DNA from: VMDJ01 sp038144195
Lineage (GTDB): Bacteria; Pseudomonadota; Gammaproteobacteria; Chromatiales; Chromatiaceae
Length of the DNA: 64,000 nt
Direction: 5' to 3'
Assembly (NCBI GenBank): GCA_038144195.1
Contig: JAYQNH010000001.1
Location: 1-64,000, forward strand
A program made the position numbers and the translations under genes. The notes under the pieces were generated by a model. The model worked only from the letters and a program-made list of their open reading frames with translations. It did not search any database and was not told the origin of the DNA. Positions 51,359 through 60,957 of the stretch are shown in pieces (position 1 is the stretch's first letter; every line of letters starts with the position of its first letter).

Positions 51359-51434
51359 GTCCCGTTCATCTAGAGGCCTAGGATCCCAGCCTTTCACGCT
51401 GGTTACAGGGGTTCGACTCCCCTACGGGACGCCA
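51359..51434 (+). tRNA. tRNA-Glu (anticodon TTC)
   Basis: 76 bases with CCA encoded. Acceptor arms GTCCCGT / ACGGGAC, anticodon stem CCAGC / GCTGG enclosing CTTTCAC with anticodon TTC, T-arm AGGGG-TTCGACT-CCCCT. It lies 22 bases after tRNA-Ala and is probably on the same transcript. Confidence 0.97.
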
Positions 51435-51441
51435 CATAGAA

Positions 51442-51473
51442 AAGCCCGATCTCACCTGAGGTCGGGCTTTTTC
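51442..51473 (+). terminator. Intrinsic terminator after the tRNA pair
   Basis: Long stem AAGCCCGA.CTC / GAG.TCGGGCTT with an ACCT loop, followed by TTTTTC. It begins 8 bases after tRNA-Glu. Confidence 0.9.
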
Positions 51474-51811
51474 TTTGTCTGTCGCACAAAAAAGTTAACC
51501 CCGCCGGAGCGGGTTGTGACTAGAAAGAACAGATGCCGACAAAAGTGATTTCCGGTAGCCGCTGTGATCCTGGTCATTACCTCATTGGTTAAAGTCGATA
51601 AGAGTTAAATGCGCATTCAGCTGCAATTTCTTTACGTTAAATTTCCCAAGTGAAGACCTATCACACGGCGAGTTTCTATCAGGAAGCTCGTGCCGTTCTG
51701 CACTTTGAAATCTAGTCCGGATTCCAACTTTTCCCAATTAAATTTTCTAATTTGTAGGGATAAGAAAAATTACATAGCGATTTCAGTGCGTTTGAATTCG
51801 CCATCGATAGA
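51474..51811. other. Non-coding AT-rich spacer with one hairpin
   Basis: 338 bases between the tRNA terminator and the stop of the convergent LysE gene. I see no open frame with a start and ribosome binding site. The only structure is AACCCCGC-CGGA-GCGGGTT at 51497-51515 (one bulged C); read on the minus strand it is followed by AACTTTTTT and would work as a terminator for leftward transcription, about 300 bases after the LysE gene ends. A small RNA cannot be excluded. Confidence 0.5.
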
Positions 51812-52438
51812 TTAAGCCATTGCTTCCAAGCCAATGCTGATCGCAAAGTAGAAGAAAAATAACGCTACAGCAATAGACAATATTCGTCGCCAAACCGATT
51901 CAGCGTGTAAGCGATCTTTGAAGAATAAAGTGCTGCCAATCAGGCCTGCGAGATAAGTTTGGCTGATGACCTGAACGATAATGAACATGCTGATGTAAGT
52001 GGCCCAATGATTGGGGTAGGTGGGATCTATAAATTGCACAAAGAATGAGGCAAAAAAGAGGATCGCCTTTGGGTTAACTAGACTGATCGCAAGCGCTGAG
52101 CGATAGGGGGTTCGAGTAGATCGTGATGGCTCATCACCGAGTTTTTTCTGGCGCAAGCTGAGTAACAGTTGAATGCCTAACCAGGTGAGGTATAGCGCGC
52201 CAATCATTTTGATGGCGTTAAACAGGCTAGGGTAGCCATGCACGAGTGTCGCAGCGCCAGCTATCGCTAAAACCATCAAGATAGCATCACCTGTAAAGAT
52301 GCCGGCAGCGCCCTTAAAACCTGCTGCAGCGCCACGGTGAGAGGTGACAAGTGCGACATAGAGAGAGTTTGGGCCGGGTAGTAACACAATGATGATTGTG
52401 CCAATCACAAAGGTTAAAAGATCAGTGATGCCAAACAT
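51812..52438 (-). CDS. LysE/LeuE family amino-acid exporter
   Basis: 208 residues with about six membrane helices. The family signature near the N terminus is clear: LLPGPNSLYVALVTSHRGAAAGFKGAAGI (about 19-47), and SLVNPKAILFFASFFVQF sits near 120-137. LeuE-type members export leucine and related compounds; the substrate here is unknown. Monocistronic, divergent from a small membrane gene 67 bases away. Confidence 0.88.
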   Translation of the reverse strand: MFGITDLLTFVIGTIIIVLLPGPNSLYVALVTSHRGAAAGFKGAAGIFTGDAILMVLAIAGAATLVHGYPSLFNAIKMIGALYLTWLGIQLLLSLRQKKLGDEPSRSTRTPYRSALAISLVNPKAILFFASFFVQFIDPTYPNHWATYISMFIIVQVISQTYLAGLIGSTLFFKDRLHAESVWRRILSIAVALFFFYFAISIGLEAMA

Positions 52439-52505
52439 GCGGTAATAGGTCTCGATGAGCGCTAGCTGTTAGACTCAGTTTACTTGAGAAGCCTTAGGTG
52501 TAGTT

Positions 52506-52718
52506 ATGCATAAAGTTGGTGTTATCGGCGTTTGGATCGGAATCATTTTGACCGTGATTGGTTTGTTTGTTGGCTTTCCGATGATGTTTATGGAGCACCC
52601 GATGGCCTTAGTTGTGCTGATGGTGGTTCCGTTTGGCTTTGTCTTTGGTTTTGGTGGTTTAGTCACTGTTTTGATGACAGCGCCAGATACAAAACGGACT
52701 AACTCAAATCTGGAGTAG
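52506..52718 (+). CDS. Small two-helix membrane protein
   Basis: 70 residues, almost all hydrophobic: helices at about 5-25 and 33-57, then a short polar tail. Function unknown. It has no strong ribosome binding site (TTAGGTGTAGTT before ATG). Its last 20 bases overlap the end of csiV on the other strand. Support is moderate: the helix pattern is convincing but the family is not recognised. Confidence 0.5.
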   Translation: MHKVGVIGVWIGIILTVIGLFVGFPMMFMEHPMALVVLMVVPFGFVFGFGGLVTVLMTAPDTKRTNSNLE

Positions 52719-53833
52719 CGCGAGGGATGTCGCTCTCTTTCTTTTTCTTCTCGACAGGCTTTTCGATCGGCGCTTCTTCAACAGGCGCAGGCGTCTCTTC
52801 AATGACCTCTGGTTTAGGTGGCTCATAGCGAAGCGCGGTGAGTAATACGCCAACTCGTGGATGATCGATGTACTGAAGTTCTTCACTGCGCATGCGGCGA
52901 TTCAATTGAATAGGGTGCGCAAGACCTGTCTCGCGATCGCTGAAAACAAGATCTGTCGCAAAGTGTAGGTAGCGACCAAGATTCACGCGTACTAAACCAT
53001 AGAGCTGATCATCACCAATGCGATACCAGTTGTCGGTATCACGTGGCGGGGTTGCTTGGCGCCAACGTTGATGAGCATGAACCGTATAGCCATCGCGAGT
53101 TAGCTTTTTTACTGCACCATTAAGAACAAATTCGGAAGGTGGACGACGCTGGGCAAAGTCACCTTCAACATCATCGTTATTCAAACCGCCGTTTGCATCA
53201 TCAGGATCTGGCTCGCTGACCACCTCGGGTAATATCTCAGGGTCGCCGGTCTCAAAGTTCTTACCGGGTGGGTAGGAAAACAACACCACCTCGAAATCGA
53301 ACCAATCAGACTCTGGCAGACTCGTATCAAGCTCATCCCAGTTTGGTTCAGGGATAAAGAAGGGATCCAACTCTGGCGGCAGCTCGCTATCAGTCAGGAA
53401 AAGCGGCTCGTCGTTCTCAACCGGGGTGATGGTCTCGGTAGGTGTGGCAGTCGGCTCGAGAAATAAGGGTTCTGGATTACTCGCAGGCGTTATTGCTTGA
53501 GTAGGCTCAATGAAAAGCGGCTCAGCAGTCTTGGGTTGAGCTTCTAGGAACAAAGGTTCGGCAGGCTCAGGTGTAACTACTGGTGGATTGGTGGCTTGAA
53601 CGGGGCTCAGTCCACGCGTGAATTCAATACGCAAAGGCTCAGGAGAGTTCGAAGGTGCATATTCATTTGGAATGACATTGAGATCGTTAATCTGGCGCAG
53701 GTGTCGAGCGTTGCCAAATGCGTAATTCTGGTGCGCGTTCATTAGTTGTACCGGCATTTACCACAGGCGCTGGCTCTTGCGCATGTGTTGCGCAAGCCAT
53801 CAATAATCCAGTGGTGAATAGCAGCTTTCTCAT
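52699..53833 (-). CDS. csiV: CsiV family periplasmic protein with EPLF repeats, frameshifted once
   Basis: CsiV is a periplasmic peptidoglycan-binding protein known from Shewanella and encoded next to mfd. Signal peptide at ATG 53833 (MRKLLFTTGLLMACATHAQ). The frame then needs one base fewer near 53694-53701 to join RSTPAP to the long frame. The next region holds about six imperfect copies of (E)PLF(L/I)EP, then the conserved domain (WFDFEVVLFSYP ... QRWRQATPPRDTD ... GLVRVNLGRYLHFATDLVF ... HPRVGVLLTALRY) and a Lys/Pro/Glu tail. Its start is 17 bases after the mfd stop codon. Confidence 0.85.
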
Positions 53834-53850
53834 CAGTCCATTGTGCCTGT

Positions 53851-56800
53851 TCAGGCAGCATCCTCCAATAGGATGTGATTGAGCAGCTCGACAACCCGAG
53901 CAATACGCTCTTCAGGGGTGCCCATATCGGCATCAAATTTAAATTTCTCAGCACCTTCTAGCTTGTAATGCTGTGGTTGAGTTTGAATCAACTGAATGAT
54001 CTTGCCTGGGTCGATCTGTGGGTCTTTATCAAACAGAATGCGTCCATTGCTCGGGCCGGCTTCAATCTTTTTGATGCCTTTATTCACAATGCGCAGTTTC
54101 ATCTGGGTGATATCGAATAAGGTTTTTGCCGCCTCTGGTAGTAAACCAAATCGATCAATCATCTCGATCTTCAGCTCTTTGAGCATCTCAGCATCTTCAG
54201 CTGAGGCAATGCGCTTATACAGCACCAATCGACTGTGAACATCGGGGATGAAGTCATCGGGCAGCAACGCAGGGATATGCAGATCAATCTCAGCGCCGTG
54301 ATCCAGTGGTCGATCAAGCTCAGGTTGCTTGCCAGATTTAATCGATTGCACAGCACGCTCAAGCATCTCGGTGTACAAGGTGTAACCAATCTCATTGATT
54401 TGGCCACTTTGCTCATCACCCAGCAGCTCACCGGCGCCACGAATCTCAAGATCGTGGGTGGCGAGGGTAAATCCGGCGCCAAGTTCTTCGAGTGACTCGA
54501 TGGCTTCTAAACGTTTACGGGCATCAGCAGTTAAGGCTTTGATTGGTGGAGCAATCAGATATGCATAAGCACGGTGATGTGATCGTCCAACGCGACCGCG
54601 TAGCTGATGAAGCTGCGCAAGACCGAGTTTGTCTGCACGGTTAATGATTATGGTGTTAGCCGATGGCACATCGATACCAGATTCGATAATGGTGGTTGCG
54701 ATCAGGATATTGAAGCGTTGGTGATAGAAGTCACGCATGATCCGTTCAAGATCGCGCTCACGCATCTGACCATGCGCGAACTCAACGCGTGCATGAGGTA
54801 ATAGCTCTTGGATGTTATGTGTCATCTTCTCAATGGTGGCGACATCGTTGTGTAACAGATACACCTGACCACCACGTCCAATTTCACGCTGACAAGCCTC
54901 ACGAATTTGTGAGTCACTCCACTGAGTAACAAAGGTCTTAATCGGATGACGTGCAGCGGGTGGTGTGGCAATGATCGATAGATCACGAATACCCGACATG
55001 GCCATGTTGAGCGTTCTGGGAATCGGTGTTGCGGTGAGCGTTAAGATATCGACTTCAGCGCGCAGTGCTTTTAGGCGTTCTTTGTGACGTACACCAAAGC
55101 GATGTTCCTCATCGATGATCACTAAGCCAAGTCTTTAAACTTGAGCTCTTCGCTAAGAATCTTGTGTGTACCAACTACGATATCGACAGTGCCTTCAGCA
55201 AGACCTTGCGAGATGTCTTTCACTTCTTTCGCCGAACGGAAGCGTGAGAGGCCGGCAATCTTGATCGGCCATTCGGCAAAACGATCAATAAAGTTTTGAT
55301 GATGTTGCTGTGCAAGCAGTGTGGTGGGTACCAAGACTGCGACTTGTTTACCGGCATTTGCGGCAACAAAGGCTGCGCGCATTGCCACTTCGGTTTTACC
55401 AAAGCCCACATCGCCACAGATCACACGATCCATCGGATTCGGTGATGTCAGATCATTGACCACCGAATAAATGGCAGCTGCCTGATCAGTGGTTTCTTCA
55501 AACTCAAACTCACTCGCAAATTGGCGGTATTCATCTTCAGGTGCGGGTAGCGCAACACCTTGGCGGGCTTCGCGTCGCGCATAGATATCTAGAAGTTCTG
55601 CAGCGACATCCCTGACGCGCTCAGCAGCTTTACGCTTGGCTTTTTCCCATTGGTCGCTACCTAATCGATGTAAAGGTGCTTGATCCGGAGATGCGCCGGT
55701 ATAACGACTGATGAGATGCAGCGATGAGACCGGTACATACAGTTTGTCGTTCTTGGCATATTCCAAGGTCAGGAACTCTTGCGTCATACCGCCGACATCA
55801 AGTGTTTGTAGCCCCAAGAAACGACCAACGCCATGCTCTTCATGGACAACCGGTGCACCTATCTGTAATTCGGTCAGGTTACGAACAATCAGATCTGCAT
55901 CGGTTTTCTTTTTCGCGCGACGATTCTGCTTAACGCGCTCACCGAGCAGTAAAGCCTCGGGAATAACCGCGATATCGGGATCAGTTAACCACAGTCCATT
56001 TTCAATCGGTGCGGTTGTAATGCAGGGTGATTGATCGCTGTCTAGAAAATCTTGCCAGCTTGGTAATGTTTTCGGACGAATGCCAAAACCACCTAATGTA
56101 TCGATGAGTGATTCACGACGACCCGCGCTTTCTGCAAGGAACAACACGCGTGATGAATTATTTAAGAAGCTTTTAATGTGTCCAGCAGGATCGGTTGCTT
56201 TGGCTTGAATGCCTAACGGAGGCAATTTGCGTACTTCAAGGTTACTGCCATCTTCGCGTTGAAAGTGGGCAAAAGCGATTCGAGGGTGCCGCTCTAATTG
56301 GCTAAGCATCTCTTCGCTATCAAGGAACAACGTGGTGGGTGGCAACAAAGGGCGTTCAATGTCATGACGACGCTGCTCATAACGCTCAGCAATGCTGTTG
56401 GCGTGAGCTAGGCTTTCTTGTGGCAGCTCATTGTCATGCACCCAGATGGCATTGTTGGGGATGTAATCAAACAAGGTTGCCATGCCATCAAAGAACAGTG
56501 GTGAGTAATACTCGATACCGCCCGGCATTTGGCCCTCGCTGACATCGCGATATATCAGTGAGCGTTGTGGATCACCTTCAAAGGTCTCGCGATAAGCGGT
56601 ACGAAATTTTGTTATCGCTTGTTCGTCGACCGGAAATTCATGTGCCGGCAGCATCTCGAAATGCTCGATCTTCTCTTCAGTACGTTGAGTTTCTGGATCA
56701 AAGGTGCGAATCGAATCGATTTCATCATCGAACAGATCAATCCGAAGCGGAGTATCAGCGCCCATAGGAAAGAGATCTATCAGAGAGCCACGTACCGCAA

Positions 56801-57312
56801 ATTCGCCGTGCTCCATCACTTGCGAGACCGCTTGATAGCCCGCTTGTTCGAGCTGACGACGAAAGGTATCAAAATTCAGTTGATTGCCAACTCTTAGCTC
56901 AAAACAGTTTGCGTCTAACCAGTCTTTTGGCAATAAGCGTTGCATCAGGGTCGAGATCGGCACAATCAAAATGCCGTGACTCAGTTTATTGATCTGACGT
57001 AGTGTTTATAGACGCTGAGAAACGAGCTCAGGTAAGGGCGAGAAGGTGTCATACGCCAGTGTTTCCCAATCTGGCAGGCTGATGATTGGTAGATCAGTGC
57101 CGTGACTGAAAAAGGCGATCTCTTCGCTCAGATGGTTTGCCATCTGGATATCGGCCGCGACCACAATCAGCGGTTTCTCGAGCTTTTGAGCAGCATTGCT
57201 CAGCGCAAGGCTTGAGACTTGCGCCATGTGCACCACTCCAGAGTACGGTCTGGCTAGCGTTTTGAGGAAGATCGGGAGAAAAGGGTGACGGCACTGCAAA
57301 TAGGGTCAACAA
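53851..57312 (-). CDS. mfd: Transcription-repair coupling factor Mfd, two frame shifts and one in-frame TAA
   Basis: Removes stalled RNA polymerase and recruits UvrA. About 1150 residues as in E. coli. UvrB-like N-terminal modules (VVAADIQMANHL, DWETLAYDTFSP), RNA-polymerase interaction domain (VVHEEHGVGRFLGL), Walker A GDVGFGKTEVAMRAA, DEEH box, SATPIPRT-type motif TATPIPRTLNMAMSGIRDLS, QLRGRVGRS, and C-terminal domain LLPDDFIPDVHSRLVLYKRIASA. Breaks: one G missing on the coding strand at 55127-55128; TAA at 57006-57008 where Lys is expected (SQRL-x-TLRQ); one base too many at 57212-57213. The start is uncertain: TTG 57312 or GTG 57294. Confidence 0.92.
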
Positions 57313-57376
57313 GTAAAAGCGTATTTTCGCATAGCCTGACCTAGAGGGTGTGCTTTAGGTCCTGAAAAACAGGCAT

Positions 57377-57403
57377 AAAAAAAGCGGTCGCTTAGCGACC
57401 GCT
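57377..57403 (-). terminator. Intrinsic terminator after the rhodanese-like gene
   Basis: AGCGGTCGC / GCGACCGCT, a perfect 9-bp stem with a 3-base loop; on the minus strand it is followed by seven Ts. It lies about 60 bases after the stop of the rhodanese-like gene and upstream of mfd. Confidence 0.9.
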
Positions 57404-57464
57404 CGAATTAAGTACGTGAGTACTTAGACTTGACCTGAGTTTTTATAACTCAGTGAGTCTGTGA

Positions 57465-58106
57465 TTACTTCGCAGTGTTCAGACCAAGGATTTCCCAGTT
57501 CTGCATACCACCACGGTACCACTTGATTTTGTGAGATGGGTAACCCAACGCCAACAAGTCTTTGATGTTTGTTGGAGACTGGCCACACCACATACCGTTA
57601 CAGTACATAACCAAGGTCTTAGCGTTTGAATAGTTGTACAAGGTACCGTCGTCGTTAACTTTCACGTCGAATTTCTTCAAAGTGCTTGCCAACGCGTCAG
57701 CGTCCATGTTCTTCATTGCGTTCTTGATCAAAGTGAAAGGTAGGTTCTCAGCACCTGGGATTGCGCCGCGGCCAACCCAATCAGGAGTACGTGAGTCGAT
57801 AACTTTTATTGAGCTATCGCCTTCTTTCATTGCTTTAACGTAAGCAATCATTTCGTTCTCAGCGATGGTTTCAACACCTGGAGCCAAAGTAGATGGCTGG
57901 ATGCAGAAAGGTGGGCAAGGACGTGAAGTCTTTGCGAACGCTGGGTTGACAGTGTTGTTGTTGTCTTGGTTACGAGAGAAGGTAACGTTACCTGCTTTCA
58001 CTTCCAACTCACCAGCAGTAGAGATACCAACTGGCTTTGCGAATGACGCAGTAGTGGTCATTGCGATTGCCGCTACAGCGGTCAAAGCTAACGCTTTTAA
58101 TTTCAT
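57465..58106 (-). CDS. Secreted rhodanese-like protein
   Basis: 213 residues. Signal peptide (1-23, ending TASFA). A Cys pair CPPFC lies at about residues 63-67, ahead of a rhodanese domain (IKVIDSRTPDWVGRGAIPGAENLPF ... LVMYCNGMWCGQSPTNI ... WYRGGMQNWEILG). The loop CNGMWCGQS holds the expected catalytic Cys, so sulfur transfer in the periplasm is plausible; the acceptor is unknown. Strong ribosome binding site (TAGGAGGAAATC before ATG). It lies 108 bases downstream of a small secreted peptide gene on the same strand and before a terminator, probably as one operon. Confidence 0.85.
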   Translation of the reverse strand: MKLKALALTAVAAIAMTTTASFAKPVGISTAGELEVKAGNVTFSRNQDNNNTVNPAFAKTSRPCPPFCIQPSTLAPGVETIAENEMIAYVKAMKEGDSSIKVIDSRTPDWVGRGAIPGAENLPFTLIKNAMKNMDADALASTLKKFDVKVNDDGTLYNYSNAKTLVMYCNGMWCGQSPTNIKDLLALGYPSHKIKWYRGGMQNWEILGLNTAK

Positions 58107-58214
58107 CGTGATTTCCTCCTAGGCAGAAATATTTTGATGATTTGAAAAAACCATGCGGGTTGCCCCGCAGGTTTGGTCAAGTCTTGTTATTGTTATTATT
58201 AAGTCTTTAAAAAA

Positions 58215-58376
58215 TTAATCGCACTCTGGCTCTTCTTCGCCAGCGCCTTTCTTCTTTTTACCATGGCCATCAAAAACCATTTCCTGATCTGCAGCAGAAA
58301 TGCCAGCAAGAGCAGTGGTAGATACGGTAGATAGAGCAAAAGCTAAGATCATCATTAAGATAGTTAGGTAACGCAT
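58215..58376 (-). CDS. Small secreted peptide (53 residues), unrecognised
   Basis: A short reading frame, ATG at 58376 and TAA at 58215-58217. The ribosome binding site is very strong (TAGGAGGCAATACAAA before ATG) and almost the same as that of the downstream rhodanese-like gene. Residues 1-24 are a clear signal peptide (MRYLTILMMILAFALSTVST, then TALA). The mature peptide of about 29 residues runs GISAADQEMVFDGH, a Lys block (GKKKKGAG) and an acidic end (EEEPECD) with a single Cys near the C terminus. Function unknown; the gene context suggests work with the rhodanese-like protein. The 278 bases upstream hold the divergent promoters. Confidence 0.72.
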   Translation of the reverse strand: MRYLTILMMILAFALSTVSTTALAGISAADQEMVFDGHGKKKKGAGEEEPECD

Positions 58377-58654
58377 TTTGTATTGCCTCCTAAAAGCAAT
58401 GCGGGTTTTGTCTCTTGGAACAAATACCCAAAATGGGAGTAACTCTTTGGTTACGTGACTACATTCCCTCGGACATTTCTTTTATGGAAAACCCGAATTG
58501 AGGCTTACTATATCCAAGACAACTAGAAAATCAACAACCATAAGTCCCTGCTAATAAATGAATTTATATTGCGCTGCAACAGGCATTGCAGAAACTTCTC
58601 AAGCTCATGTCACTCTTACTCATAACAAAAAAGATAGATTCTTAGGAGAATGTG

Positions 58655-59440
58655 ATGAAAATCCTTTCATCTCTTGTCGCACTCAGCGCTTTAACGCTCA
58701 GCACTTGGTCATTTGCTGAACGTTCACCGGATATTGAGCGTGAATTGCGTATGAAAGCTGAAATTGTCGATGCCATCATGGACGGAGAGCCGGTTGAACT
58801 AGAAGCGGATAATCACACATTTATGGGTATCTTTACCGAGGCTGAGAAGCCTAAAGGTACTGTCGTAATTGCTCATGGTCGTGGATTTCACCCAGATTGG
58901 CCAACGGTTGTTCAACCTTTACGCGTGGGTTTAGTGGAGCGCGGTTGGAATACGTTGAGCATTCAGATGCCGGTTCTCGAGAAGTCAGCCAAGTATTTTG
59001 ATTATGTCGAGATCTTTGATGCCGCCGGTCCACGCATAGAGGCTGCGATTGCTTATGCCAAAGAGAACGGTGGCGACAATGTGGTGTTGTTTGCTCACAG
59101 CTGTGGATCACATATGGCGCAGCGTTGGATCTTAAATAAAGGTGAAGAGGCTACTAAGCAATTCTCGGCCTATATCGGCATGGGTATGGGTGCAACTGAC
59201 TATAAGCAACCGATGGTTGAGCCATTCCAGTTGAATAAGATGAAGATGCCGATTTTGGATTTGTATGGCGAGGATGATTATCCAGCGGTCGTTCGTATTG
59301 CGCCTGAGCGCGACATGATGATCGCCGAAGCAGCTAACCCTAAATCAAAGCAAATCAGCGTGAAGGGTGCGACGCATTATTTTGTGGATAAAGGTGATGT
59401 GTTGGTTAAAACCGTCGCCGATTGGCTAGATACCTTGTAA
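58655..59440 (+). CDS. Secreted alpha/beta hydrolase-like protein (DUF3530 type)
   Basis: 261 residues. Signal peptide (1-20, ending TWSFA). Alpha/beta hydrolase features: VVIAHGRGFHPDW (oxyanion region), nucleophile elbow FAHSCGSHMA (Ser at about residue 149), Asp in DLYGEDDYP and His in GATHYFVDKGD. Related to DUF3530 proteins, whose substrate is unknown. ATG at 58655 is favoured over GTG 58652 because of TAGGAGA spacing. It is convergent with the TrpD-like/Rieske gene, whose stop lies at 59441. Confidence 0.78.
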   Translation: MKILSSLVALSALTLSTWSFAERSPDIERELRMKAEIVDAIMDGEPVELEADNHTFMGIFTEAEKPKGTVVIAHGRGFHPDWPTVVQPLRVGLVERGWNTLSIQMPVLEKSAKYFDYVEIFDAAGPRIEAAIAYAKENGGDNVVLFAHSCGSHMAQRWILNKGEEATKQFSAYIGMGMGATDYKQPMVEPFQLNKMKMPILDLYGEDDYPAVVRIAPERDMMIAEAANPKSKQISVKGATHYFVDKGDVLVKTVADWLDTL

Positions 59441-60883
59441 TTAACGTTTAGCGGTCGGGTCGACCCAGACCTGACCGTCTTCCACTTTCACTTTATAAGA
59501 ACAGATTGGCTCATCTGCGGGTTCGTCATCAGGTGCGCCTGTGGCTAAGTCAAAATAGCTGCCATGCAAGGAGCATTTGATTCGATTGCCTTTAATGCAG
59601 CCTAGCGCCAGTGAGTAGTCTTCATGGGTGCACATTTCGTCCACCACATAAAACTCGCCATTGGCATTCACCAACAATAAGCGACGACCATCGTGCTCAA
59701 ACGCTTTCATCTCATTGGCATGCAGTTCGTCTGCGGCGGCGATAGCAATGAAGTTACTCATTAGCGAACACGCTCTGGCGGCTTTGCCAGAATCCAAGAT
59801 GCTGCGGAGTTGATCTGCTGCAGCTTTCAATGAATCGGCTTTACCTAGCTGGCTCATGATGATCGCCCCGGTATACACCAGTGAGTCGTAGGTCGCGCCT
59901 TTCTCACCACGCAATGCCGCCATGCCCATCTCAGCAGCGCGTTGCGCACCAATCTTGATGTCGGTCACGGTAATCGCGCCTTCGCCTTTAGCGGTTTGAG
60001 GGACATCCTCAGGGATCGGTACACAGCGTGCTTCTTGGCTAATGCCAATCTCTTGTGGATTGATATCCACGCCCACTTCTTCACCGAGATTTTCATAGGC
60101 AAAATATTTACCAGCCTGACGCAGTGAAGGAATCACGCCGCCTTCAACGCCACGAATGATGATCGCGTTATCAAAGTTAGCGAGACGCGCTAGATCGCAA
60201 TACACCGGTGGGTAAGGCTTATGCACATAGCCTGTAACAAAGTGAGTTTTGTTTTTGCCGCGAATAGGATTGGCAAGCACTTCAACGGTGGTGATGACCT
60301 GACGCTTAATGATCTTTTGACGTAGCTCCATCATGTTGTGGAGCTTGTTGTTAAAGCTCGCTTGGTCAACATAGGCCCAACCCAGTGATGGGTCACTCAA
60401 ACGCTTAGCGGCTTCAGCTGAGCTTAAGTTCACATCGACACCGGCAGCTTCGAGTACATGACGGAAAGTGATGCCGTATTTAGGACCCACTTTATCAAGA
60501 CCGTGGCTGACGAGGTGCAGGCCAGCTTCTGCGAGCAGAGGGCCTAAGAAAGGTGATGCAGGAATGGTGCGGTTGTAACCGTCGTATGGGTCAGCCAGTT
60601 CGATAACTTCATCAACATCAGCTGTCACACGATCGGTGGTATCCAAAATCGCTTGTAGGATACCGCGGTTCTCTTCGCGAGACTCTCGTTTCATGCGCAA
60701 AGCAATTAAAAAGATCGCTGCACGAACTGGATCTACAGCATCTTCGAGTAGTCCCAACATGCCAAGGCGTGCCTCATCAAAGTCGATGTCTTTCGACAGG
60801 TCAGGGCCTGTGGCGATGCGCTGGATGATTGAGATCATGGTCTGATCAAGCTCGTCGCGGTTGAGATCTACTGCTTTGTTCAT
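59441..60883 (-). CDS. TrpD-like (anthranilate phosphoribosyltransferase fold) protein fused to a Rieske domain
   Basis: 480 residues. Residues about 1-375 follow the TrpD/glycosyltransferase family 3 fold: helical N terminus (PVRAAIFLIALRMKRESREENRGI), then LLAEAGLHLVSHGLDKVGPKYGITFRHVLEAAGV where TrpD has KHGNR. Key TrpD residues for PRPP and anthranilate are changed, so this is probably not the tryptophan enzyme; TrpD2/YbiB-like proteins are closer. Residues about 390-475 are a Rieske domain with CTHEDYSLALGC and CSLHGSYFD (C-x-H and C-x2-H ligands). It may move electrons to, or sense redox for, the first domain. Ribosome binding site AAGGAG; palindrome 15 bases further upstream. Confidence 0.85.
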   Translation of the reverse strand: MNKAVDLNRDELDQTMISIIQRIATGPDLSKDIDFDEARLGMLGLLEDAVDPVRAAIFLIALRMKRESREENRGILQAILDTTDRVTADVDEVIELADPYDGYNRTIPASPFLGPLLAEAGLHLVSHGLDKVGPKYGITFRHVLEAAGVDVNLSSAEAAKRLSDPSLGWAYVDQASFNNKLHNMMELRQKIIKRQVITTVEVLANPIRGKNKTHFVTGYVHKPYPPVYCDLARLANFDNAIIIRGVEGGVIPSLRQAGKYFAYENLGEEVGVDINPQEIGISQEARCVPIPEDVPQTAKGEGAITVTDIKIGAQRAAEMGMAALRGEKGATYDSLVYTGAIIMSQLGKADSLKAAADQLRSILDSGKAARACSLMSNFIAIAAADELHANEMKAFEHDGRRLLLVNANGEFYVVDEMCTHEDYSLALGCIKGNRIKCSLHGSYFDLATGAPDDEPADEPICSYKVKVEDGQVWVDPTAKR

Positions 60884-60898
60884 TCGGTAACTCCTTGA

Positions 60899-60917
60899 AT
60901 TCAGACGCGGTCTGAAT
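60899..60917. promoter_or_regulatory. Perfect palindrome upstream of the TrpD-like/Rieske gene (operator-like)
   Basis: ATTCAGAC-GCG-GTCTGAAT, 8-bp arms with a 3-base centre, lies 15 bases upstream of the start codon, next to the ribosome binding site. The size and symmetry resemble operators of TetR-type repressors. No regulator gene lies next to it. It is too short in loop and lacks a T run to be a terminator. Confidence 0.5.
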
Positions 60918-60957
60918 GAATAGGGGTGGAGTATAAGGAAACTCTGATGAAAAATAA

